This document shows positions 1-8,634 of a stretch of 64,000 bases of DNA, piece by piece; the first letter of the stretch is position 1; the number at the start of each line of letters is the position of its first letter. Location of the stretch: assembly GCF_000519185.1 (NCBI RefSeq), contig NZ_JAFA01000020.1:62184-126183 (forward strand), given 5' to 3'. A model generated the notes under the pieces. It worked only from the letters and a program-made list of their open reading frames with translations. It was not told where the DNA came from and searched no databases. The DNA is from Paraburkholderia nodosa DSM 21604 (GTDB lineage Bacteria > Pseudomonadota > Gammaproteobacteria > Burkholderiales > Burkholderiaceae). The translations under genes were made by a program, and so were the position numbers.

Positions 1-598
1 AGGGACCCTTCATCGTCAGAACCTGGTCCACCTGCGCCTCGTTTTCGAGGAACGTGGACATCGCCCCATTGGGCAGCAGCCGGACCAGAAATTCCATCTT
101 CGGCAGGGTCAGCGAGGTAGACGACGGGCTGTAGCTGCGGAGAACACCCAAACCCGGTACCGTGATCTGCATGAACTGCCCGGGCCTGAATTCGAGCCAG
201 TTGCCTTCGGCCAGCTCGACAGTCAGACGCATGACATTGGGCGCGATACGCTCCACGGAGTCGATGAATACCTTCACCTCCTGTGCGACGGACGAGCCGA
301 CTTCCGAACCGTATGCGACGTTGAACGAACAATCCGATTCAGCCTTCGTCACACAGAGCAGCCGGTTTCCTTCTGCGTATTCCGAAGCCAGGAGCGTCGA
401 ACTGGCGCCAGGGATAGTCACGGCCTCACCTTCCGCGAGCTGGCACGTGCAGGACGCGCAGGCCCCGGCCTTGCACTGATACAGCACAGGCACTTCGGCA
501 TTGATTGCGGCTTCGAGAATGTTTTCACCCGACCCGGCGGCAAATGTACGGCTCACGCCGTCTGCGAAGTTAATGGTTACCTGATGAGCGTGGGTCAT
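1..598 (-). CDS. Oxygenase reductase component (ferredoxin-FAD-NAD type), 3' end outside window
   Basis: Electron-transfer partner of the Rieske oxygenase in the same operon, passing electrons from NAD(P)H through FAD and a 2Fe-2S cluster. The N-terminus is a plant-type ferredoxin domain with YQCKAGACASCTCQL (CxxxxCxxC) around residues 40-55. A flavodoxin-reductase beta-barrel begins near residue 100 and carries FRPGQFMQI and the FAD motif RSYSPSS. This order (ferredoxin, FAD, NAD) is that of BenC/XylZ-type reductases. The NAD-binding domain lies beyond the window edge. The ATG at 598 gives a complete ferredoxin fold and lies 35 nt after the amidase stop, consistent with one transcript. The substrate specificity cannot be read from this subunit. 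Confidence 0.88.
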   Translation of the reverse strand, partial: MTHAHQVTINFADGVSRTFAAGSGENILEAAINAEVPVLYQCKAGACASCTCQLAEGEAVTIPGASSTLLASEYAEGNRLLCVTKAESDCSFNVAYGSEVGSSVAQEVKVFIDSVERIAPNVMRLTVELAEGNWLEFRPGQFMQITVPGLGVLRSYSPSSTSLTLPKMEFLVRLLPNGAMSTFLENEAQVDQVLTMKGP

Positions 599-633
599 GA
601 CTTAATCCGCAAAATAAACACTTTCAATATCAA

Positions 634-2040
634 TCAAGCCAACCCAGGCGGGACCTGACGATGCCATTCACTGTGGCGCTGCAATACCATGCCGACCATA
701 CACAGCAGGTCGTCTTGATATTTGCGGCCAACCAGTTGCCCACCGATGGGCAATCCTTGCTCGGTAAATCCAATGGGTACCGACAATGCGGGGTGTCCCG
801 AGGCGTTGAACGGCGACGTGAACTGAATCAGACGCCGGTTAGCCTCAGGATCCGAAGCCAAACCTGCCAACTGTTCATACGTCGGTGCCGCATAGGGCTG
901 CACCGGAGCCAATACGACATCCACTTCGGTTAATACCGCATCCATCTCGCGGGTGAACTGCTGAGCATCACGAATGATTCGCTCGTAATCCACAGCCTTG
1001 AGTTCCCGTCCCTGATCAATCAAACGGGCCAGTGCGGGACCGTATTCAGCGGCCTTGTCGGGATACGTCGCTCCATGAGCAACAGCTGTTTGAACCCCGC
1101 AGTGATGCTCCCAGTTGGAACTGGTCGCCCGTGTATCCGGAACCTTGATGCTCTTGATTTCGCCGCCGGCCTCAGCAAGGATGACCTTGACCTGCTGAAT
1201 CGCGCGCTGAATCACGGGATCGACGCCATCCGAAATCCACGATTCGTCCAAGCCGATTCGCAATCCCTTGAAGCCTTTCAGGAAATTGTCGAATCGTTGC
1301 TCGTCGATGGTAGCGAGCAGTCGTTGCGTATCGTGACCACCAATGATTGCGAGAAGGAGCAGCACATCACGGGCCGAGCGAGCCATGGGGCCCACGTGAT
1401 CCAGCGATGCAGCCAGCTCCATCGTGCCCTTACGGCTGATCGTGCCGTACGTCGTTTTCAATCCAGTCAGATTGTTAGCTGCACTGGGAAAACGCACGGA
1501 GCCACCCGTATCCGAACCGAGCGTGCCATAGCACAGACGAGCCGCCGTAGCGACACCGCACCCCGAGGAACTCGCGCCACACCAGTGCGCGGCGCCCCAT
1601 GGATTAACAGGATCAGGGATCGTCGGATGGTGGATGGCAAATGCGCCTTCCGTCATTTGGAGTTTGCCCAGCATCACCGAACCCGCATCTTGCAGGCGTT
1701 GCACGACCGTCGCGTTTTCCGTGGGTACGCGCTGTGCATGGATCGGCATACCACCGGCAGTCACTATGCCCTTGGTATCGAACAAATCTTTAACTGCGAG
1801 TGGAATACCGTGCAGGGGACTCCTTACGTCCCCGGCTCGAATCTCTTTCTCCGCTTGTGCTGCCTGCTCCAATGCCAGCTCGGGAGTGACACGCGCATAG
1901 CTATGCAAATTCGCGTCCAGTGCTTCCACGCGGGCCAGAATCGTCTTGGTGACTTCTACCGGACTGATCTTGCCGCTGCGAATCTGCAACGACAGGTCGT
2001 AGATTTCGAAATTAGTCAGGTCGCGTGGAAGGCTGCTCAT
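634..2040 (-). CDS. Amidase signature family hydrolase
   Basis: Hydrolyses a carboxamide to acid and ammonia. The 468-aa protein has the full amidase-signature core: a catalytic Lys in AVKDLFDTKG (about residue 84), the Gly/Ser-rich stretch GASSSGCG (about 155) and the nucleophile region GSDTGGSVRFPS (about 175-186), which give the Ser-cisSer-Lys triad. Length is normal for the family (about 450-500 aa). It sits between the Rieske oxygenase gene upstream and the reductase gene downstream on the same strand, so it probably acts on the same substrate, either releasing an aromatic from an amide or processing an amide made after ring attack. It could also be a glutamyl-tRNA amidotransferase A-like protein, but no gatB/gatC is nearby, so a catabolic role is favoured. 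Confidence 0.87.
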   Translation of the reverse strand: MSSLPRDLTNFEIYDLSLQIRSGKISPVEVTKTILARVEALDANLHSYARVTPELALEQAAQAEKEIRAGDVRSPLHGIPLAVKDLFDTKGIVTAGGMPIHAQRVPTENATVVQRLQDAGSVMLGKLQMTEGAFAIHHPTIPDPVNPWGAAHWCGASSSGCGVATAARLCYGTLGSDTGGSVRFPSAANNLTGLKTTYGTISRKGTMELAASLDHVGPMARSARDVLLLLAIIGGHDTQRLLATIDEQRFDNFLKGFKGLRIGLDESWISDGVDPVIQRAIQQVKVILAEAGGEIKSIKVPDTRATSSNWEHHCGVQTAVAHGATYPDKAAEYGPALARLIDQGRELKAVDYERIIRDAQQFTREMDAVLTEVDVVLAPVQPYAAPTYEQLAGLASDPEANRRLIQFTSPFNASGHPALSVPIGFTEQGLPIGGQLVGRKYQDDLLCMVGMVLQRHSEWHRQVPPGLA

Positions 2041-2208
2041 GACGGATACGGATGATAAGTTTAGTTAGGTCGAGGCCTGATGGCACACAGAAACGAGAAT
2101 GGAGACCGAGAGGAATACGAACCGATCCCTCTCCTCGTAACTGGGCATCAGGGTGCTGCAATGTGCCAAGGAGAACTGAAAGGCACCCTGACGAGTGCCG
2201 ACCAATCC

Positions 2209-3573
2209 TTAGAACCAGACTTGTTCTACAAAGTACGCCGGGCGCTTGCCATCAGCGAGTTCCTTGAAGCGCGTGCTATGCGTCTTCACTGCACCGTAGA
2301 CGCCCTTGCCAGGCTTCGCGATGCCGCGGTTGTGGCGCGAAGCGAGCTTGCGCCACGTGACCGGCGAGATGTCGGTCGAGACCAGTTGCTCGTCATCCCA
2401 GCCCGTTCCGTCCGCGTAGAAGTGCTGCATACCTTCGCGGGCGTAGAGGTCGCAGTCGTTGAAGCCGTGCAGGCACAGCTCCTTGTACACGCGGTCAAAG
2501 CGGTACTTGAACTTCTTGCGATCCTCTTCGGTCGGGCAGATGCGGACCAGCACTTCCCAGTACTCGTGCAGATCGTCCGTGATCGGAACGTACCACTCGT
2601 ACTGAACGACGTGCTCTTCCGGCCAGTTTTCGACCATGAGGACGCCCGGGAGGACCACCGACGTGCGATAGAAGCGACCGTTCAGGTTGTCGATCTTGAG
2701 GCCCAGCTGCTTGTTTTCCAGCACCGGCTGCCACTTGTCCGTGAACAGCCATTGCATCATGCCCTTCGGACCATTTTCGTCTTCGACGACCTGAATGCAG
2801 TCGTCCGAGACCGGCAGAATGCCCAGCGGGAGCACCCAGTCGTTCACGTGAACGATGGAGTTGTCCTTGTGAACCAGGATGTGCGCGTTGTCGAAGCCGT
2901 TTTCGCACGCGATTCGCCAGTTGCCGAAGCCCGTGCGGTGCATGCCGTGAGCGACTGCGTTTTCGTCCAGGATCGATGGCGTGTCCGGCCACAGCGGGTG
3001 CGGGAAGCGCTCGTTGTTTTCCGGGAAACGGAACGGCAGGTCATCGGACAGCGGGGGAACGTCTTCGAGCGGGAAGTCGTCTTCACGAACGAACACGAAG
3101 ATCATGCCCGCGACTTCCTGAACCGGGTACGTCGTGATACCGGTCGTGCCGATCAGCTTGTCGTCTGGATTGGCAACGATGGTCGAGAGCTTGCCGTCGT
3201 CCAGGTTGAACGTGAAGCCGTGGTACCAGCACGTGATCGTTTCCTTGTTGAAGCACATCGGCTTCTCGGAGAGACGAATGCCACGGTGGACGCACTGGTC
3301 CTTGACTGCGTAGACCTTGCCATCGACGCGTCGCAGCACGATGGGCACGCCGGCGATCATGATGCCCTTAATGCCCGTCTGGAGTTCTTCTTCGTTCTCG
3401 GTCGTGGTTTCCACCAGTTCCTTGCTGAACATCGCCGGATACCAATGGTTGATGAAGCCCCAAGCTGCGTCCTTGTAGGGCTGGTATTGCGATTGCGACT
3501 TTGCATCGTTGTAGCGCGAATCGCTGATCGAATGCTGCGCTACGCGACGGCGAACAACAGTTTGGTCCGACAT
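2209..3573 (-). CDS. Rieske non-heme iron oxygenase, terminal oxygenase subunit (CarAa-like)
   Basis: Terminal oxygenase of a multicomponent aromatic-ring hydroxylating system (454 aa). The Rieske 2Fe-2S ligands are CVH and CWYH (CxH-x17-CxxH, about residues 86-108). The mononuclear iron site is visible as ENGFDNAHILVHK (D-x2-H-x4-H). The sequence resembles the single-component alpha oxygenases of the carbazole 1,9a-dioxygenase (CarAa) group more than two-subunit benzene/biphenyl types, and no beta-subunit gene is present. The start is the ATG after a GAGGAGA ribosome site; a longer in-frame extension lacks one. First gene of an operon with the amidase and reductase. Substrate unknown; an N-containing aromatic is a guess from the amidase neighbour. 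Confidence 0.88.
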   Translation of the reverse strand: MSDQTVVRRRVAQHSISDSRYNDAKSQSQYQPYKDAAWGFINHWYPAMFSKELVETTTENEEELQTGIKGIMIAGVPIVLRRVDGKVYAVKDQCVHRGIRLSEKPMCFNKETITCWYHGFTFNLDDGKLSTIVANPDDKLIGTTGITTYPVQEVAGMIFVFVREDDFPLEDVPPLSDDLPFRFPENNERFPHPLWPDTPSILDENAVAHGMHRTGFGNWRIACENGFDNAHILVHKDNSIVHVNDWVLPLGILPVSDDCIQVVEDENGPKGMMQWLFTDKWQPVLENKQLGLKIDNLNGRFYRTSVVLPGVLMVENWPEEHVVQYEWYVPITDDLHEYWEVLVRICPTEEDRKKFKYRFDRVYKELCLHGFNDCDLYAREGMQHFYADGTGWDDEQLVSTDISPVTWRKLASRHNRGIAKPGKGVYGAVKTHSTRFKELADGKRPAYFVEQVWF

Positions 3574-3755
3574 CTGTATGTCTCCTCGGAGGGGGTTAGC
3601 CCTTGTAAAGGGGGTAATTTTTTGCGCACCAGGTAAGGCAGTGACCGCAAGGCAAATCGTATTGCCCGACCGCGCAGTCGACACTCCAATGACTACGAGC
3701 CCTATCCCATCTGTGCATTCAATATGCGTTTCGAGGGTTTATCCCTACAAACGAA

Positions 3756-3779
3756 AACGGGGCTCCTGAGAGCCCCGTT
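3756..3779 (-). terminator. Rho-independent terminator after the AraC-type regulator
   Basis: A perfect 10-bp inverted repeat (AACGGGGCTC / GAGCCCCGTT) with a 4-nt loop. On the minus strand it is followed by TTTTCGTTT. It lies between the araC-type gene upstream and the oxygenase operon downstream, so it should end the regulator transcript and leave the oxygenase operon with its own promoter between about 3574 and 3755. Confidence 0.7.
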
Positions 3780-3992
3780 CGGGTTAGCGCTTGACCTGAT
3801 CAGCCATTTCGTTCGTAGTACTGCGAGTTTCGAGCGTGGCGTAGTTGTCCGCTCAAGCCCTTCGCATCATCGAAAGCATTTGGCGAAGCGGCGCGCGATT
3901 TCCGAATGCTGGCCGCACGTGGAGGGGATCTTCAGTTGACGCTTAGCCGGGGGCGTCAGGTGCGAGTTCGTGACACTCCCCTGTTAGCCCGC

Positions 3993-5000
3993 TCAACGAG
4001 CTAGTGTTTCGCTAGGGGTCTCGCCAAACCAACGTTTGTAATAAGTGGTGAAGTGCCCTAGATGGGCAAAACCCCACTGATACGCTACCGCTGTCACCGT
4101 GGTATTTTTTGGGTCAGAGTTCAACAACTGCTCGCGCACCCGATTGAGTCTGATGCTCTTCAGCAGGTGCATGGGTGATGTATTCCGGTACTTTCTGAAT
4201 CCTGTGTATAGCGAACTGGTGCTGACCCCAACGTGCTCCGCAATGGTCCCCACCGTAATAGGCTCGTGCGCCCGCTCCTCGATGAAAATCTCGGCTTTCC
4301 TGATAAACGCCGGAGTCACGGAACGTGACCGATCTTCGTTGAGTGCCAGACTATGATTGCTTGCTTGACTGATGAGCAGCAGTGAGCCAATCATCTGTTC
4401 GATTTGCGCTGCCAACAGCGGCGATGACGAAGGCGTACCGCCCAGGTAATCGAAAAGCCACTGCATGGTGGAAGCCCACCGTCTGCCGGCTGCGGAATCG
4501 AGCGGCATCGCAGTTTCGAATTCCACCCGGGTATGCGCTTCCTTGCCGAGATGCTGTCCACACAGGCGCTCCACCAAACCGCGATCAATACGGAGAATCA
4601 GCTTTTCGGTGCCCGTCGCATGAACGATTTCATGTTGTTGTCCGGCATTAAGAATCGAACCTACCGTAGGCGATGAACTGACGGACTGATTGCCATTGGT
4701 GATGTGCTCACCGCCACTGAGTGGCACCTGTACTAAATAGAAATCATCAAATGTAGTCGGTCGAATCCTGAGTTCGCCGCCATAGCTCATTCGTCCAATA
4801 CCGATTGATCCGTACTTTCGATACATTAGACGCGCATCGAGTTTACCGCGCACATCAATATTTCGAAGTTCGTTTTCGCAGAATGTACGCGTCCCCCAAT
4901 CTCTGGCCTGCTCTATATCCCGGGTCCGAAATAGCTCGGCCTCATTTGAGGGACTGGCGTCATCGTCAGCCTCAGAATGAAACTCCTCTTTCTGTTTCAT
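3993..5000 (-). CDS. AraC family transcriptional regulator
   Basis: Probable activator of the adjacent oxygenase operon (335 aa). The N-terminal half is an AraC-binding-like sensor domain (about residues 50-215, with RMSYGGELRIRPTTFDDFYLVQVPLSG). The C-terminal AraC HTH domain (about 230-335) has two helix-turn-helix units, GTIAEHVGVSTSSLYTGFRK and AVAYQWGFAHLGHFTTYYKRWFG, ending in FGETPSETL. This architecture is typical of regulators of aromatic dioxygenase operons (AntR/AndR/XylS-like). It points the same way as the operon it probably controls and is separated from it by a terminator. The region before the ATG has no strong ribosome site, so the start is less certain. Confidence 0.87.
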   Translation of the reverse strand: MKQKEEFHSEADDDASPSNEAELFRTRDIEQARDWGTRTFCENELRNIDVRGKLDARLMYRKYGSIGIGRMSYGGELRIRPTTFDDFYLVQVPLSGGEHITNGNQSVSSSPTVGSILNAGQQHEIVHATGTEKLILRIDRGLVERLCGQHLGKEAHTRVEFETAMPLDSAAGRRWASTMQWLFDYLGGTPSSSPLLAAQIEQMIGSLLLISQASNHSLALNEDRSRSVTPAFIRKAEIFIEERAHEPITVGTIAEHVGVSTSSLYTGFRKYRNTSPMHLLKSIRLNRVREQLLNSDPKNTTVTAVAYQWGFAHLGHFTTYYKRWFGETPSETLAR

Positions 5001-5101
5001 TAATTAATAACTCGGAAGGTATTCAGCTATTGGGGATCGGGACCGGATTTTAAATAATTATACATTCCTTAAAACAACTCACCCATACGTGTCTCCCCTA
5101 C

Positions 5102-5640
5102 AAGGCGAACTGGCCCTGATCAATCGCGGAGGTCGATTTCAGCTGCTTACGCAATGCCCTCGACAGGAAGAAATTCAATAATTTTGGGCAGTTCACGGAA
5201 GTGGACCGCCTTCGGAACCTTGAACGAAGCGAGGAGCGAGCAACAGTCAACGATGATTTCCTCGGGCGTGCATTCCATACGGGGTCGGAGTTCAATAAAC
5301 GCACAAGGAACCCCACCCCACTTCGGACCCGGCTGTGCCTCATAGCGCGCACCGATACCGCAGGATGCTTGTAGATCGCGTTTTCAATCTCGATGCTGGA
5401 AATATTTTCCCGCCCGAGATAATGATGTCCGCATTGCGATCCTTGAGCTTCACATATCCAGCGGCAGTCAGAACACTCAGGTCACCCGTGTGGAGCCATC
5501 CGCCAGCGAATGCCTCTTCTGTCGCCTTTTTATTCTTGTCGCCATAGACTTCGGATGCGCCAACCAGGGAGTCCACCGGGGTCAGCGGGGTGTAATTGGC
5601 ATTGCAACGTTGCAAACCATCTTCATACATATGCATTCGC
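5102..5640 (-). pseudogene. Acyl-CoA synthetase (AMP-binding) C-terminal relic
   Basis: Fragments of one AMP-dependent acyl-CoA ligase are spread over three frames. The 5' piece carries EEAFAGGWLHTGDLSVL and GYVKLKDRNADIIISGG. After a two-base loss the next frame reads ENISSIEIENAIYKHPAVSV. The following frame reads KWGGVPCAFIELRP and SFKVPKAVHFRELPK, and a further shift gives LRKQLKSTSAID. These match, in order, the motor and C-terminal domains of long/medium-chain acyl-CoA ligases. The N-terminal two thirds is missing. The TSTGK lysine motif that should follow ELPK is lost. This is a dead gene. Confidence 0.8.
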
Positions 5641-5784
5641 ACCGTCTCCGTCTATTTTTGACTGCTCTCTTGAATGCTTTGATCGCGCTCAAGAGCGTTG
5701 CTCGCAGACTATGCCAACCCCAGTTGGTGAACTATCCAATTCGTGCACGGACTATCCCGATACTGCAAGAACCGTAGCCCCGAC

Positions 5785-6095
5785 AGGGTCAACGCTGAGC
5801 AGGAAGGTAAGCGTGGCAGAGCGGGCACGAAGCCGGTAAGCCCGGATCGGATGGAGTTGTCGAGACTTAGCGCCGAAGTGGCGCGACTGAATCAAGGCGA
5901 TTCACGCGGAGGTCAAGGGCGAAGACCTGAATTCACCACTCGGCCTATGTCGTTCGACTCGCCGGCGCGTTAGCGGTTCGACCGCCGGCGCCCAAGGCGG
6001 TGGGCCGGCAATACAAACATGAAGTACACCGCCATGCTACCGACTCCCCACATTACTCGCGATTCCTGCCTGATCGGGGTGCTCTGATGCGACCA
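5785..6095 (+). mobile_element. IS3-like transposase relic (OrfA end plus OrfB pieces)
   Basis: Short pieces resemble IS3-family proteins. RMELSRLSAEVARLNQ (about 5845-5900) looks like the end of OrfA, normally ...ELxRLxAExARLKxERDILKKA. In another frame KAIHAEVKGE (about 5893) looks like the OrfB motif AIHAEVK. Further on, YKHEVHRHATDSPHYSRFLPDR looks like the TTDSxHxLPVAPNLLDR segment. The intervening sequence is deleted and no terminal repeats are visible. The match rests on short motifs, so confidence is moderate. Confidence 0.45.
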
Positions 6096-6435
6096 GGCTC
6101 GGACAGCTGTTTGACACTGGAAGCAGTCGTTGGACCGAGATTGCGCTGCTTGACCGCTTCGGGTCGAGAGTACGCACCAACTGCAGAGAAAGCTGACACT
6201 CGTAGCCGCGCGGGTGTGAATGGCTGAAGAGCGACCTGAAGCTGCCGAACGGACGGTGACATCTGAAGGTCCGCAATGGCCGATGACGCGACGCACATCA
6301 TCAATGGTCGAACGACCGTTGATGAAGTAAACCACGCGCACGAATGTCGAAATGGCCACCGCGATGAGTGACGCTTCCATATATGACTTCCTCGCGGGCT
6401 GGTGTTGTTCGACAGTGCGCGCGGTGGCGCTATGT
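6096..6435. other. Intergenic stretch without a recognisable gene
   Basis: No convincing coding frame on either strand. It contains phrases such as CGCTTCGGGTCGAGAG that recall decayed intergenic repeats common in this group, but no repeat copy can be delimited. It separates the IS3-like relic from the end of the unknown 371-aa gene. Confidence 0.4.
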
Positions 6436-7551
6436 CTATGTCAGCGGACAATTCCACCCATTTGCGATGACCATACCGTTGAAAGTCGTAGCAAACAAGC
6501 GGTCTGTCCGCCGATCAGCCATAGTCTGGTCTACTACCGGTACGATAGGCAGGTTGTACCTGGGAGAGCAGGTTCTGACCGCGTTGATCACGTCGTCGCC
6601 TTGGTAGAAGCCAAGGCCTGGGATGTCGTAAAGATCTGGACCAATGGCGTCGACCAGGTACTGCTGCCCCATGTGCGTGCAGACTTTCACAAAGATCCCC
6701 GTTACCGTGGCAGTCGTATTGAAGAGCTTGGACGTGCCAAGAACAACCACCTCATTGTATTGAGACTCTCCACCGGTGCCTTGGGTCTGCGCAATTACGG
6801 GTGCGAGCGTGGTGTAGCTGCCGTAGGCGTGGGTCAACGCCATGTTGTTCCGCGCCTTGCTGATCCCTTTGGCCTGCTCGATCGCGCTCATTGTCCGGGC
6901 GGTATCGTTGGGAAACTGGAGGTCGCGTGGAGCGAAGCCAAAGATGTTCCATACTGGCGCGTTCAATATCCATCCGATTGGCGAAGCCGTCGAGCACTTG
7001 ACGTTGGATAACAAGCTGCAGCTCAGCACAAGGTTGGAGATTACCCGAGGATCTTGCAGCGAACGGCGCACCGGGCTCGCGATGGACTTACCTGCGGCAG
7101 ATCCAGGACTGGTGATGAAGGGCGCCCAACCAGGATCGGCAGTATCTACCTCCTTTTGCACACCAAATCCGTGCACGAGCATGGGTAGCGTTTGGCTGTG
7201 CGCGACGCCAGGATTGTAAGTGCAACGATATCCCCAACCACTGACAGAAACGTTGCTGAAATCAGGGCAAAGCATGCGCAGCTTATTGCGGACATCTCTG
7301 TCAGAGATCCTCATCGTGGGCCAGAGTGTGCGCGTGTAGGTCGTGCTTGCCAGCACCTCGATGATAAGGTAGGCCCGATTGATATCGGTATCAACGCCCG
7401 CCAGTACCTGGTTCAGCAGATTTCGCCTGGCGACATTGGCGCGTCGCAGGTGTTCCGCGACGATCTTTCGAGCAGCCAGGCCGCAGGTACTTTCGACAGC
7501 CGCTAGCGCCCACCGGGACTGGGCGTTTTCGGCCAACTCCTGTTCGAACAT
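6436..7551 (-). CDS. Hypothetical protein, 371 aa, family not recognised
   Basis: I do not recognise this protein. It is an uninterrupted 371-codon frame preceded by a perfect AGGAGGA ribosome site 5 nt before its ATG, and its codons are host-like, so it is probably a real gene. The N-terminal 60 residues are helical and charged (MFEQELAENAQSRW, then HLRRANVARRNLL). The rest is rich in Ser, Thr, Asn and Gly with seven Cys scattered through it and no clear signal peptide or membrane helix. It stands alone between an IS3-like relic and an ISNCY-like relic, which suggests horizontally acquired cargo. The opposite-strand frame over its 3' half has no ribosome site and is taken as a shadow. Confidence 0.55.
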   Translation of the reverse strand: MFEQELAENAQSRWALAAVESTCGLAARKIVAEHLRRANVARRNLLNQVLAGVDTDINRAYLIIEVLASTTYTRTLWPTMRISDRDVRNKLRMLCPDFSNVSVSGWGYRCTYNPGVAHSQTLPMLVHGFGVQKEVDTADPGWAPFITSPGSAAGKSIASPVRRSLQDPRVISNLVLSCSLLSNVKCSTASPIGWILNAPVWNIFGFAPRDLQFPNDTARTMSAIEQAKGISKARNNMALTHAYGSYTTLAPVIAQTQGTGGESQYNEVVVLGTSKLFNTTATVTGIFVKVCTHMGQQYLVDAIGPDLYDIPGLGFYQGDDVINAVRTCSPRYNLPIVPVVDQTMADRRTDRLFATTFNGMVIANGWNCPLT

Positions 7552-7936
7552 GACTTCCTCCTGGATTCATGTAGGACCTGCCGCACCTCGAGTTACGTGA
7601 ATTAGGCCTGCGGCCGGTTACACCGTAATGGCATTCACCTTCAACGAAGAAAAATGGAACCGTTCCATCTGGGCTCCGCAAACGAGCGCGATTCTTCGCG
7701 CATCTGGGTGATCCAATATTCAATGATCGCTTCGGCCATCGCAAGAGAATGGACCCCATCCGTGTGCATCCTCTGACAGGTAGTTGTTTGTTGCGATTTC
7801 ATCGTCCATGCAGCGCGTATCGGGATCATCAGGCGTGCTACCCGAGAATATTACCTCGTTGGAATCGTCAGTCTTCTTGAAGAATGCTGAGGGGCAGTAA
7901 CGCGCTGTCGTGCGCTGTCATGATGGGGTACGAGTG

Positions 7937-8240
7937 GGCCCGGCCAAAGTGCGTCAGGCTGCGCCCCGTCTTACTGGCGGCCTTGCTGCGGAACGCGTTC
8001 GCCCGGTCGGTGTAGAACGCGACCGGCTGACCGTATCGCTCCCGATACTCACGCGTCGCCTCGAAATAGCTGAAAGTCGGTTCGGTGACCGTGAAATGCA
8101 ACTGCATCAGCCGGCTGGTCGCGTCATCGATATTTCCAGCAGCGTGCACCCGGGCGCGCGGTCCTCGAACCCGTGATGATCGCTGCAGTCGATCGCGCCA
8201 GCTTGCCCAGACAGGCGCGCCGCGCACGGGGCTGGTAGAT
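7937..8240 (-). mobile_element. ISNCY-family transposase relic
   Basis: The decayed middle of an ISNCY (IS1202-like) DDE transposase. Readable pieces are HQPRARRACLG in one frame, GFEDRAPGCTLL in a second, and IDDATSRLMQLHFTVTEPTF, FSYFEATREYRERYGQPVAF, YTDRANAFRS and LTHFGRA in a third. These follow the family order around the first and second catalytic Asp. The 5' helix-turn-helix part and the 3' end (RVER region) are missing and there are at least two frameshifts. No terminal repeats were seen. Confidence 0.7.
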
Positions 8241-8634
8241 CGTGCGATTGAAGCTGCACCCCAGGTCGGGTTTCCAGTCGTGCAATCGCACGACTGGCCC
8301 CGGGTGGTGACATCCCGATCGCGTCGGCGGCCGCCGCAACTGATCAGGCGTCGACGACCGCCGCGAACACGCTGACCCCGCTGGACAGATTTTCGATCTT
8401 CGATTTCATGGCTCAAAGAGAGTGTTGAACGAAGCAGATCCGCCTGCTCCACACCGAGTCCAGCCCGAACGATTGATGACTGTATGTCATTTGACTAGTT
8501 CAACCAGCGTCATTTTGTTTTTTCTCGCACTTCTCCAGAATGCGCTTCATCGGGACGGACGAGATTCCGTCAGCGCGTCGCACGGTATTCGGGCTGCGAC
8601 GCTTCCGGCCGATGGATATACAGAGGAACCACGA

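Noticed and set aside
6352..7011. 219-codon plus-strand frame over the 3' half of the unknown 371-aa gene
   Set aside because: It has no ribosome site, while the minus-strand gene has a perfect one and host-like codon use.
7641..7829. 62-codon minus-strand frame between the ISNCY relic and the unknown gene
   Set aside because: No ribosome site, no recognisable motif and no conservation evidence.
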